Source: Halobacteriales archaeon QS_1_68_20
Lineage (GTDB): Archaea > Halobacteriota > Halobacteria > Halobacteriales > PXRE01
Direction: 5' to 3'
Length of the DNA: 64,000 nucleotides
Assembly: GCA_003021085.1 (NCBI GenBank)
Contig: PXRE01000001.1
Location: 62,001-126,000 of the forward strand
Shown: in pieces, positions 32,832 to 41,684 of the stretch
Layout: the number at the start of each line of letters is the position of its first letter
Numbering within the stretch: the first letter of the stretch is position 1
The notes under the pieces: model-generated
Told to the model about the DNA's origin: nothing
Seen by the model: only the letters and a program-made list of their open reading frames with translations
The model's database searches: none
Made by a program: the position numbers and the translations under genes

Positions 32832-33137
32832 TCAGAACCGGTCCGTCCGCGCGGCGGCGGTCCAGCCGTCGGTCGGGACCTCGTTGGGAACGCGAACCCG
32901 CCGGCCCTGGATCGACTCGACCCGGCCGGCGTAAGCCCACTTCTTCCCTTCCCAGGTCTCCTCCTCGGCGGCGGCCGCGGCGGCTGCGGCGGCCGCGCCC
33001 GCGCGGTCACGGAGGTGGGCGCCGATGGCCGCCGCGATGGCGGCGGCCTCGTCGCTGTCGGCGTCCGGCGGCAGGTCGACGTCGACGCCCTCCGGGAGGA
33101 GTGCGGCCGCCTCGTCCGGGGAGTCCTCGCGTGCCAT
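32832..33137 (-). CDS. pccX: Small PccX-like accessory subunit of acyl-CoA carboxylase
   Basis: [18 protein letters not shown]...[44 protein letters not shown]; immediately after pccB. Confidence 0.8.
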   Translation of the reverse strand: MAREDSPDEAAALLPEGVDVDLPPDADSDEAAAIAAAIGAHLRDRAGAAAAAAAAAAEEETWEGKKWAYAGRVESIQGRRVRVPNEVPTDGWTAAARTDRF

Positions 33138-33139
33138 GG

Positions 33140-34681
33140 TCACAGCGGGATGTTTCCGTGCTTGCGCTGGGGCTGGTCCTTGCGCTTCGAGCGCAGCATC
33201 TCCAGGTCCGCGGCGAGGCGCTCCCGGGTCGCTCCCGGCTCGATGACGTCGTCGACGTACCCGCGGTCGGCGACGGTGTAGGGGTTGGCGAACTCCTCGC
33301 GGTACTCGTCGATCAGTTCCTGGCGGAGTTCGTCCGGGTTCTCGGCCTCGTCGAGTTCGTCGCTGTAGAGGATGTTGACGGCGCCCCGGGGGCCCATCAC
33401 CGCGACCTCGGTGGTCGGCCAGGCGTAGTTGACGTCGGCACCGAGGTGTTTGCTACCCATCACGCAGTAGGCGCCACCGTAGGCCTTGCGCGTGATGACG
33501 GTCAGCAGCGGCACCGTCGCTTCCGAGTAGGCGAACAGGAGTTTGGCGCCGTGGCGGATGATGCCGCGGTGCTCCTGGTCGGTGCCGGGCATGTAGCCGG
33601 GCACGTCGACGAACGTGAGGATGGGGACGTTGAAGGCGTCACAGAACCTGATGAACCGCGAGGCCTTGTCGCTGGCGTCGACGGTGAGCGTGCCGGCGTT
33701 GACCCGCGGCTGGTTGGCCACGACGCCGACGGAGTGGCCGTTCAGGCGGCCGAACCCGACGACGATGTTCTTGGCCCAGTCGTCCGCGACCTCGAAGAAG
33801 GTTCCCTCGTCCAGCGTCGTCTCGATCACCCGGTTCATGTCGTAGGGCTTGCGCGGGGCGTCCGGCACGACGTCCGCGAGTTCGCTCACGTCGCGCTCGG
33901 GGTCGTCGCCGGTGTCGACCCGCGGCGGGTCCTCCAGATTGTTCTGCGGGAGATACGAGAGGAGCCGTTTGATGCCGTCCAGCGCCGCCTCGTCGTCGTC
34001 GTAGCGGAACTGGGCGACGCCGGTCTCGCTAGTGTGGGTGACGGCACCGCCGAGTTCCTCCTGGGTCACCTGCTCGCCGGTGACCGTCTCGATGACGCCC
34101 GGCCCGGTGATGTACATGTGGCTCGTGTCCTCCACCATGAAGATGAAGTCCGTGATGGCCGGCGAGTAGACGGCGCCGCCCGCGCACGGACCCATGATGG
34201 CCGATATCTGGGGGACGACGCCGCTGGCCTGCTGGTTGCGGTGGAAGATGTCCGCGTATCCCGCCAGGGCGTCGACGCCCTCCTGGATTCGCGCGCCCGC
34301 GGAGTCGTTCAGACCCACGATTGGCGCGCCAACCTCCATCGCCTTGTCCATGATCTTGACGACCTTCTCCGCGAACACTTCGCCCAGCGACCCACCGAAG
34401 ACGGTGAAGTCGTGCGCGAATGCGAACACCTTCCGGCCGTTCACCTCGCCCCACCCGGTCACGACGCCGTCGCCGGGAATCCGGCGTTCCTGCATCCCGA
34501 AGTTGTGCGAGCGGTGAGTGCGCAACTGGTCGAACTCCTGGAAGGTGCCGTCGTCGAAGAAGTACTCGATCCGTTCGCGGGCGGTGAGTTTGCCCTTCTC
34601 GTGCTGGCTCTCGATGCGCTCCTCGCCGCCGCCCAGCTCGGCCTGCTCGCGGAGTTCCTCCAGACGGTCGTCGTCAGCCAC
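33140..34681 (-). CDS. pccB: Acyl-CoA (propionyl/acetyl) carboxylase carboxyltransferase subunit
   Basis: [62 protein letters not shown]. Confidence 0.96.
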   Translation of the reverse strand: MADDDRLEELREQAELGGGEERIESQHEKGKLTARERIEYFFDDGTFQEFDQLRTHRSHNFGMQERRIPGDGVVTGWGEVNGRKVFAFAHDFTVFGGSLGEVFAEKVVKIMDKAMEVGAPIVGLNDSAGARIQEGVDALAGYADIFHRNQQASGVVPQISAIMGPCAGGAVYSPAITDFIFMVEDTSHMYITGPGVIETVTGEQVTQEELGGAVTHTSETGVAQFRYDDDEAALDGIKRLLSYLPQNNLEDPPRVDTGDDPERDVSELADVVPDAPRKPYDMNRVIETTLDEGTFFEVADDWAKNIVVGFGRLNGHSVGVVANQPRVNAGTLTVDASDKASRFIRFCDAFNVPILTFVDVPGYMPGTDQEHRGIIRHGAKLLFAYSEATVPLLTVITRKAYGGAYCVMGSKHLGADVNYAWPTTEVAVMGPRGAVNILYSDELDEAENPDELRQELIDEYREEFANPYTVADRGYVDDVIEPGATRERLAADLEMLRSKRKDQPQRKHGNIPL

Positions 34682-34831
34682 GCGACATCACTCCCGGTTC
34701 ACGAACGGTCATGTGCGTTACAACCCGGCGAATTGCCGAAAAGTTTTCCGTACGGACCGACCGCCGCCGTACTGCGGCTCCGCGGACCCACCGGACAGTG
34801 ATCAACTTCTGGTGTCCGACGGGGGGAACAG

Positions 34832-36175
34832 TCACCACCGTCCGTCGACTGCCGGTGCGGTTCCGTTCCCTGGGTCGGTCTCGTTCGAGACGTCCGAGAG
34901 CCAGTCCGGTTCGGTGATCTCGGTGGTCCGGAGGTCGGTGTACCGGAGCGTCACGGTGATCGTGATCGAAGGGTGTTCGGGCGGGCGGTACTGCGTCCGG
35001 AGGAGGTGGACGACGCCGCGCTCGTCGATCAACGCCTCGCCGCGGAACGCCGGCCAGTCGTCCCCGGCGAAGCGAACGCGGTAGAAGGTCCGGCCCCCGC
35101 GCTTGAACGTGGCGACCAGGGCCGTCTCGTCTGTCGCCAGGGTCCGCTGGACGAACCCCGCCGCGCGACTGTCGTGGACCGGGAACCGTCCGGCGTACAC
35201 CTGCCGGCGGTTGTACCGGACGCCGTCCTCGGATTCGAACCGTTCGTAGTGGACCTCGCCGTTGGCGAACGCCTCGCCGTCCCGGACGACGGCAGGATCT
35301 GTGACGACCTTCGGATCCGCGACGAACGTGCCCGTCCGGTTCACGTGCCGGGCGTAGCGTGTGTCACCGACGACCTGCGTGGTCTCGCGGATGGTCCCGG
35401 TGTGGTTCTCGCCGAGCGCGCGGTACTCGAACACCATCGTGTAGGTGTACCCGCTGAGGTTCGTGACGTGGGCCGCCGCCAGCGCGTCCGCGTTCTCGAC
35501 GCCCTGGGCCGAAATGCCCGGTGGGTACGAGGCCGATTCGGCCGCGGCGGTCCCCGGTCCGCCGACGGGTGCGGGGTCGTCTCCCGGCCGGAGGTCGAAC
35601 GGGCCGACGCCGAACCCCATCGAACCGGCCAGCAAACCCACCAGCACCAGGAGGGTGACCCCCATCGTGACGGCGGCACGTCTTGACCCGGCGGTCGGGA
35701 GCCAGGGCCCGATCACCTCGTCCGGTCGCTCCTCGTCTCGTTCGTCCCCGGACCGGACCACCCCGGGGCGGTCCGTCAGTTCGTCGAGGTCGACATCGAA
35801 GTGGTCGGCCAGGAGCGAGCGGCCAGTCTCCCGGTCGACCGCGTACAGGAGGAGTTCTCGGAGTTCCTCGCCGTCGACGATCCTGACGGCATCGTCTGTG
35901 GCCCAGGACGGCGGACGCGCGCCCCCGAGGACGACGGCGGTCGTCTCAGGCCGTCGCGGTTCCCGTGGCGGGAGCAGGCGGTCGCTCCCGCGCGCTGGAA
36001 CCGGATGGAGGACCGTCCGCTGGTCCGTCCCGGGGTCGGTGGCCACGACGAGGTCGCCGTCACGGTCCACGTCGTGCCCCCGGGCTGCCCAGAGGTCGGC
36101 GACGAGGGCCGCAAGCTCCTCGCGGGAGAGCCGACGGAGCAGTGATTCGAACCTCTCGGAGCCGACGACGACCAT
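34832..36175 (-). CDS. Membrane protein: N-terminal restriction-endonuclease-like region, one TM, extracellular outer-membrane-lipoprotein-sorting-like domain
   Basis: FESLLRRLSREELAALVADLWAARGHDVDRDGDLVVA (Mrr-like), TM VTMGVTLLVLVGLLAGSMGFGVG, C-terminal YTMVFEYRALGENHTGTIRETTQVVGDTRYARHV. Confidence 0.6.
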   Translation of the reverse strand: MVVVGSERFESLLRRLSREELAALVADLWAARGHDVDRDGDLVVATDPGTDQRTVLHPVPARGSDRLLPPREPRRPETTAVVLGGARPPSWATDDAVRIVDGEELRELLLYAVDRETGRSLLADHFDVDLDELTDRPGVVRSGDERDEERPDEVIGPWLPTAGSRRAAVTMGVTLLVLVGLLAGSMGFGVGPFDLRPGDDPAPVGGPGTAAAESASYPPGISAQGVENADALAAAHVTNLSGYTYTMVFEYRALGENHTGTIRETTQVVGDTRYARHVNRTGTFVADPKVVTDPAVVRDGEAFANGEVHYERFESEDGVRYNRRQVYAGRFPVHDSRAAGFVQRTLATDETALVATFKRGGRTFYRVRFAGDDWPAFRGEALIDERGVVHLLRTQYRPPEHPSITITVTLRYTDLRTTEITEPDWLSDVSNETDPGNGTAPAVDGRW

Positions 36176-36247
36176 CTACGGCTAGTTCGTGGGAACGAGT
36201 GTCAAACCTTTCGCCCGACGGCCGGAGACGCGGGGACAGAACGCACC

Positions 36248-36255
36248 ATTTATAG
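36248..36255 (+). promoter_or_regulatory. TATA-box-like element for the L21e operon
   Basis: cattttatag-type AT element (ccatttatagtcgtg) about 35 nt upstream of the L21e ATG. Confidence 0.5.
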
Positions 36256-36284
36256 TCGTGTCCGGACAACGAAACCTCAAGACC

Positions 36285-36578
36285 ATGCCTAACTCACGAG
36301 GCCCCCGGAAAGGGACCCGAGAAAAGCTCTCCAACGACCCGCGGGATCGGGGGACGTCCCCGCCCCAGCGCGCGGTCCAGGAGTTCGACGTCGGCCAGAA
36401 GGTCCACCTCCGGATCGATCCGAGCGTCTCCGAGGGCCGGTTTCACCCCCGGTTCAACGGCCAGACGGGCGAAATCGCCGGCGAACAGGGCCGTGCCTAC
36501 AAGGTGAAGGTCGACGACCGGGGCAAAGAGAAGACCCTGATCGCCCGGCCTGCGCACCTCCGTCCCCAGGAAGAATGA
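36285..36578 (+). CDS. rpl21e: 50S ribosomal protein L21e
   Basis: [48 protein letters not shown]...[14 protein letters not shown]. Confidence 0.97.
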   Translation: MPNSRGPRKGTREKLSNDPRDRGTSPPQRAVQEFDVGQKVHLRIDPSVSEGRFHPRFNGQTGEIAGEQGRAYKVKVDDRGKEKTLIARPAHLRPQEE

Positions 36579-36931
36579 CGATCTTCAAGGAGAAACTGGA
36601 GGAGGAGTACCTGACCGTCTCGGAGGCCAAGGAGCTGCTGGCGGACGTCGAGGCCGACCGCGCCGACGACGAGGAACGGGAGATGCGCTACGAACTGGCC
36701 CGCGCAGTCGAGCACGTCAACCGCTTCGCCGTGCTCGACCCGGAGGAGTCCCTGGACCTCGTCGAGGAACTGCAGTCCTTCGAGAAGGTCGACGAGAAGA
36801 CCGCCTACAAGATCACGGACCTGCTCCCCCAGAGCAGGGACGAGATGCGCGCCGTCTTCGCCCAGGAGCGGTACTCGCTGTCGACCGAGGAGGTCGACGA
36901 ACTGCTCGACGTCGTGGCGAAGTACGCCTGA
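36575..36931 (+). CDS. rpoF: RNA polymerase Rpb4 family subunit (RpoF)
   Basis: [45 protein letters not shown]. Confidence 0.92.
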   Translation: MTIFKEKLEEEYLTVSEAKELLADVEADRADDEEREMRYELARAVEHVNRFAVLDPEESLDLVEELQSFEKVDEKTAYKITDLLPQSRDEMRAVFAQERYSLSTEEVDELLDVVAKYA

Positions 36932-37090
36932 ACGGCGGGACCGACCCTCTTCTCGCAGGTCACGCCCGAGCCGCTGGCTCGAAGGCCGGCGGCGTTTCGG
37001 TCCCGTCGGGCCGGCGTATTTCCGTCGGGGTGGCGGCTGGACCAAGGTCGGGGGACCGTTTTAAGTAACTCGTCGCCGTAGTTCTGGACC

Positions 37091-37672
37091 ATGAGCGAAG
37101 CCGACAGCGACGAGGCCGAGTCGGTGGCCGCCGTGGTCCTCGATTACCTGCCACACGGCCGCGCCGAAGACGACCGCCCGCAGTACCAGAAGTCCGCGCT
37201 CGCCTACGCTGTCGGGGCCTCGGACTTCCGACTGTACGAGTTCGAACTCGAAGCCGACGCCGGCCTCTCCATCGGCGACCGCGTGTCCGTCGACCCGCCG
37301 GGGGAGGGCGTCGCGTCCGCGCGCGAGGTCGGGTACGACGACCTCTCCAGCGGTGCCCAGTCCGAACTGGAGTACGTCGTGGAGGACGTCGTCCACGAGG
37401 AGGACGAGCGGTTCGTCGACTTCTACAACGAGGCCCAGCCGATCACCCTCCGGTTACACCAGTTGAACCTGCTCCCGGGCATCGGCAAGAAGTTGCGCAA
37501 CACCATCCTCGACGAGCGCAAGCGCAAGCCCTTCGAGGACTTCGAGGACCTGGAGGAGCGCGTCCCCGGCCTGCACGACCCCGACGGGGTGCTAGTGGAC
37601 CGGATCATGCAGGAGTTGCGCGAGGACGACCTGAAGTACCAGATTTTCGTGGGGCGGGAGGAGGGCAAGTAG
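37091..37672 (+). CDS. DUF655 domain protein
   Basis: AAVVLDYLPHGRAEDDRPQYQKSALAYAVG; LLPGIGKKLRNTILDERKRKPFEDFEDLEERV. Confidence 0.93.
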   Translation: MSEADSDEAESVAAVVLDYLPHGRAEDDRPQYQKSALAYAVGASDFRLYEFELEADAGLSIGDRVSVDPPGEGVASAREVGYDDLSSGAQSELEYVVEDVVHEEDERFVDFYNEAQPITLRLHQLNLLPGIGKKLRNTILDERKRKPFEDFEDLEERVPGLHDPDGVLVDRIMQELREDDLKYQIFVGREEGK

Positions 37673-37790
37673 TTAGGTATGGAATCGTCCCCAATCCCCG
37701 CTTCCCGATCCAGTGTACCGCCCGAAGTAACGGACCCAGTTTCATTCCCCTGGCGATTCGTGTAGCCGTGACTTAATTCCCTAGTTAGTT

Positions 37791-37852
37791 CGAAATCCGA
37801 ATCCAAAGTCGTCCCGAAACAAGCCGAATGGCTGGTCGACATTCGGATTTTC
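37791..37852. repeat. Inverted repeat cgaaatccgaat ... attcggattttc within the DUF655-ksgA gap
   Basis: Arms 37791-37802 and 37841-37852, one indel between arms. Confidence 0.6.
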
Positions 37853-37903
37853 CGACGACAAGGAGTAGACGACGTTTTCACTTTCGACCACCTTTGCCCC
37901 CGT

Positions 37904-38743
37904 ATGAGAGACCCCGACGCCCTCCGCCGCCGCGCGTCCACACCCGGCGACCCGGACCGCGACCAGCACTTCCTCGTGGACGACCGCGTCCTCGACCGCC
38001 TGCCTGGGTATCTCCCGGAGGACGCCGACAGAGATTACCTCCTCGAAATCGGCGCAGGCACGGGTGCCCTCACCGACCGCCTGCTGGACGCGGGCGACCA
38101 CGTCACGGCCGTCGAGCGCGACCCCGACCTCGCGGCGTTCCTGCGAGAGGAGTTCGCCGACGAGATTGCGGCCGACCGCCTCACGGTCGTCGAGGGTGAC
38201 GCCCTCGAAATTTCGCTCCCCGAGTTCTCGGCCTCCGTCTCGAACCTCCCCTACGGCGCCTCAAGCGAGGTCCTGTTCCGACTCCTGCCCGAGAAGCGGC
38301 CGCTGGTCCTCATGCTCCAGCAGGAGTTCGCCGAGCGGATGGCCGCGGAACCGGGCACCGCCGAGTACGGACGCCTGTCGGTCGCCGCCCAGCACTACGC
38401 CGACGTCGAGGTGGTCGAACCGGTCCCACCGGAGGCGTTCGACCCGCAACCGGCCGTCGACAGCGCCGTCGTCCGGACGACGTCCCGGAACCCGGACTAC
38501 GAGGTGGACGACGAGGATTTCTTCCTCCGGTTCGTCAAAGCGCTGTTCACCCAGCGGCGCAAGACCGTCCGGAACGGCATCAGGAACACCGCCCACATCT
38601 CCGGACTGGACCACCCCGACGCCGTCGTGGACTCCGCTCCCGAGGAACTGCTGAGCAAACGCCCGGACGCCGTCACGCCCGCCGAGTTCGCGGAACTGGC
38701 GGCGGTAGCGACCGACGCGGGATTCGACGACGGGGAGCGATGA
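37904..38743 (+). CDS. rsmA: 16S rRNA (adenine-N6,N6)-dimethyltransferase KsgA/Dim1
   Basis: DQHFLVDDRVLDRL; LLEIGAGTGALTDRLLDAG; NLPYGASSEVLFRLL. Confidence 0.97.
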   Translation: MRDPDALRRRASTPGDPDRDQHFLVDDRVLDRLPGYLPEDADRDYLLEIGAGTGALTDRLLDAGDHVTAVERDPDLAAFLREEFADEIAADRLTVVEGDALEISLPEFSASVSNLPYGASSEVLFRLLPEKRPLVLMLQQEFAERMAAEPGTAEYGRLSVAAQHYADVEVVEPVPPEAFDPQPAVDSAVVRTTSRNPDYEVDDEDFFLRFVKALFTQRRKTVRNGIRNTAHISGLDHPDAVVDSAPEELLSKRPDAVTPAEFAELAAVATDAGFDDGER

Positions 38744-39360
38744 CGGGCGACGCCGACGACGGTGGGACGGGCGAGGATTCCAGGGAGCGACTGGCCGACC
38801 GTCGTGGCGTCGAGCGCGCGGTGTACCCGCCGTCGGAGGACTCGGGACTGCTCGCGGGGGCCGCCGTCGACGCGGTCGAACCGGACTGGCGGGTTCTGGA
38901 AGTCGGCACCGGGTCCGGGTGGGTCGCGGAGAAAGTGCGCGAAACGACGGGCGCGGAGGTCCTCGGGTCGGACCTCAATCCCGTGGCCTGCGAGCAGGCG
39001 CGCGAACGGGGCGTCCCCGCGGTCCGGGCGAACCTGGTCGACCCGTTCGAGGCGAGTGTGTTCGACGCCGTCCTGTTCAACCCGCCGTACCTGCCCACCC
39101 CCGAGGGAGCCGAGTGGGACGACTGGATGGAACGGGCGCTCTCCGGCGGGGAGTCCGGCCGGGACGTGGTGGACCCGTTCCTGGCGAGGGTGGGGCGGGT
39201 CCTCGCACCGGACGGCGTCGTCCTCCTGCTGGTCTCCAGCCTGACGGACGTCGACGCAGTGCGGGAGCAGGCGACAGCGGAGGGCTTCACCGCCGAGGAG
39301 GTCGCCGAGGAATCGTATCCGGCCGAGCGACTGGTCGTCCTCCGACTCGCGGCCCACTGA
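38740..39360 (+). CDS. HemK2/MTQ2-type protein methyltransferase
   Basis: VLEVGTGSGWVAEKVRETTGAEVLGSDLNP; VLFNPPYLPTP NPPY motif. Confidence 0.92.
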   Translation: MTGDADDGGTGEDSRERLADRRGVERAVYPPSEDSGLLAGAAVDAVEPDWRVLEVGTGSGWVAEKVRETTGAEVLGSDLNPVACEQARERGVPAVRANLVDPFEASVFDAVLFNPPYLPTPEGAEWDDWMERALSGGESGRDVVDPFLARVGRVLAPDGVVLLLVSSLTDVDAVREQATAEGFTAEEVAEESYPAERLVVLRLAAH

Positions 39361-39451
39361 TCGTCCCCGGCATCGACAGGGCCGTATAATAACCAGTGGG
39401 TATTTTCGAAATCAGAAATATTAAGGACTCGAATCCCGAACGGTGGATCAC

Positions 39452-40477
39452 ATGACAGAACTTGTAGCCACGACGCCGGGTCTGTGTCCCCTGCCGGACT
39501 GGGCGAAGGCGGACCTGGCAGACCTGAAGGGCCACCAGAAACACGACCTCGTCAGCGGCGACGAGGGCGAGGAGATCACGGCCGTATACGACGACGTCCG
39601 GGAAGAACTGGTCGACCTGCAACAGTCTGCGGGGCTAGACCGCGTCGTCGAGGGGCAGGCCAGGTGGGACGACATGCTGGCACACCCCCTCGCGGTCCAC
39701 GACGAGGTCGAGACCCGTGGCATCGTGCGATACTACGACAACAACAACTTCTACCGCAACCCGGTGGTGAAGGGCGAACTGGACGCCGACGGCGACGTGG
39801 CCGCGGAACTGGAGGCCGCCGCTCCGCTGACCGACGACCGCCAGGCGGTGCTTCCCGGGCCGTACTCGCTGGCGGACCTGGCGACCGACGAGCACTACGG
39901 CGACGACGACGAGTTCCTGGGTGCCGTCGCGGACTTCCTCGCGGGTGAGGCCGGGGCGTTCCCCGACGTGGAGACGCTGTTCCTGCTGGAACCGTCGCTG
40001 GTCACGAGTCCCCCGGACGCGGACGCGGACGGCCTCCCGGGCGTCGGCCCCGAGCGCGCCAGCGAAGCGGTCGACGCCGTCGCGGGCGCCGTCGACGCCG
40101 ACGTCGTCATCCACGGCTACTGGGGCGTCTTCGAGGAGCGCACCCACGCGTTCCTGCTGGACACCGACGCCGACGCGCTAGGCTACGACCTCGTCTCGGA
40201 CCACGAGGGTGCGGCCTACCTCGTCCAGGAGTACGGCACTAACGACGACCTGGCGCTGGCGCTGGTCGACGGCCAGAACACGAAACTGGAGTCGGCCGAG
40301 ACCGTCGCCGAGCGCGTCGAGTGGTTCCAGGAGCAGACGCCCGTCTCCGGGTACGAGACCATCCACGCCACGCCGAACACGGAACTGTTCTACCTGCCGA
40401 CCAACCGCTTCGAGGAGAAGCTGTCCGTGCTCGCGGAGGGCGCTCGCCTGGCCGAGACCCAGGAGGTGAAAGCATGA
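39452..40477 (+). CDS. Cobalamin-independent methionine synthase-like protein, N-terminal-type half
   Basis: ATTPGLCPLPDWAKADLADLKGHQKHDL; LPGPYSLADLATDEHYGDDDEFLGAVADFL. Confidence 0.88.
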   Translation: MTELVATTPGLCPLPDWAKADLADLKGHQKHDLVSGDEGEEITAVYDDVREELVDLQQSAGLDRVVEGQARWDDMLAHPLAVHDEVETRGIVRYYDNNNFYRNPVVKGELDADGDVAAELEAAAPLTDDRQAVLPGPYSLADLATDEHYGDDDEFLGAVADFLAGEAGAFPDVETLFLLEPSLVTSPPDADADGLPGVGPERASEAVDAVAGAVDADVVIHGYWGVFEERTHAFLLDTDADALGYDLVSDHEGAAYLVQEYGTNDDLALALVDGQNTKLESAETVAERVEWFQEQTPVSGYETIHATPNTELFYLPTNRFEEKLSVLAEGARLAETQEVKA

Positions 40478-40563
40478 CTTCTCATAGACGTTCCGGTTCG
40501 CTTCGCTGCACGGGCTGCGACTATCAACGTCACGCTCACCTCCACGGGGGGTGGTTCGCGTGA
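40474..40563 (+). CDS. 29-aa Cys/His-rich micro-ORF between the metE halves
   Basis: MTSHRRSGSLRCTGCDYQRHAHLHGGWFA; ATGA overlap with upstream stop (40474-40477) and GTGA overlap with downstream start (40560-40563). Confidence 0.45.
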   Translation: MTSHRRSGSLRCTGCDYQRHAHLHGGWFA

Positions 40564-41672
40564 CCCGCGAACAGTTCCGACCCGAGGACCACCCCAACGA
40601 CCACTTCCTGCTGACGACCGTCGTCGGCAGTTACCCCAAGCCGAAGTGGCACGACCGCGCCCGCGAACTGCACGAGGTCGACGACACCGGGGAGACGTCG
40701 ACGGTCACGACCGTCCGGAACCCCCAGGACTGGCCTGACTTCGACGAGGACGCCTGGGAGGAGGCCAAAGACGACGCCGCCCGCATCATCACGAAGGAAC
40801 ACGAGCGGGCAGGACTGGACGCCGTCGTCGACGGCGAGATGCGGCGCAACGAGATGGTCGAGTACTTCGCCCACCGGATCGACGGCTACGAGTTCAACGG
40901 GCCAGTGAAGGTCTGGGGCCACAACTACTTCGACAAGCCCTCCGTCGTCGACGAGGTGGCCCGCACCGAGCAGTGGCTCGTCGAGGAGTACGAGTGCACC
41001 TCGTCGGTGGCTTCTCGCCCCGTCAAGGTCCCGATCACCGGCCCGTACACCCTGGCGCGGTGGAGTTTCAACGAGGTCTACGAGGACACCCGCGAACTGG
41101 CCGTCGAACTCGCGGACCTGGTCAACGAGGAGATCGAGCAACTGGTCGAAGCGGGTGCGCGGTACGTCCAGATCGACGAACCGGCGCTGGCCCAGAAACC
41201 CGACGACCACGCCATCGTCGGCGAGGCCCTGGAGCACATCGCCGCCGACGTGCCCGACGACGTCCGCATCGGCCTGCACGTCTGCTACGGCGACTACTCG
41301 CGCATCTACCCCGAGGTGCTGGAGTTCCCCATCGACGAACTCGACCTCGAACTCTGCAACGGCGACTACGAGCAACTCGACGTGTTCGAGGATCCGGAGT
41401 TCACGAAGGACCTCGCGCTCGGCGTGGTCGACGCCCACGTCGCCGAAGTCGAGTCCGTCGAGGAGATCGAGGAGAACATCAAGAGAGGCTTCGAGGTCGT
41501 GCCACCCGAGCAGTTGACCGTCTCCCCGGACTGCGGCCTGAAGTTGCTCCCCCGGACGGTCGCCTACCGGAAGATGGAGAACCTCGTGACCGCCGCCCGC
41601 GAGGTGGAGGCGAAACTCGACGCCGGCGAAATCGAGGTCCCGGCCGCCAAGGAGACCGTTAGCGCCGACTGA
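40560..41672 (+). CDS. metE: Cobalamin-independent methionine synthase-like protein, catalytic half (GTG start)
   Basis: LLTTVVGSYPKPKW; YVQIDEPALAQK; IGLHVCYGDYSRI; LTVSPDCGLKLLPRTVAYRKMENL. Confidence 0.92.
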   Translation: MTREQFRPEDHPNDHFLLTTVVGSYPKPKWHDRARELHEVDDTGETSTVTTVRNPQDWPDFDEDAWEEAKDDAARIITKEHERAGLDAVVDGEMRRNEMVEYFAHRIDGYEFNGPVKVWGHNYFDKPSVVDEVARTEQWLVEEYECTSSVASRPVKVPITGPYTLARWSFNEVYEDTRELAVELADLVNEEIEQLVEAGARYVQIDEPALAQKPDDHAIVGEALEHIAADVPDDVRIGLHVCYGDYSRIYPEVLEFPIDELDLELCNGDYEQLDVFEDPEFTKDLALGVVDAHVAEVESVEEIEENIKRGFEVVPPEQLTVSPDCGLKLLPRTVAYRKMENLVTAAREVEAKLDAGEIEVPAAKETVSAD

Positions 41673-41684
41673 TCGGGTGACCGG

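Noticed and set aside
39418-39445. tRNA T-arm-like string (reverse strand CGGGATTCGAGTCC)
   Set aside because: No 5-bp T stem around TTCGAGT and no acceptor or anticodon arms. It sits in the promoter region of the metE operon.
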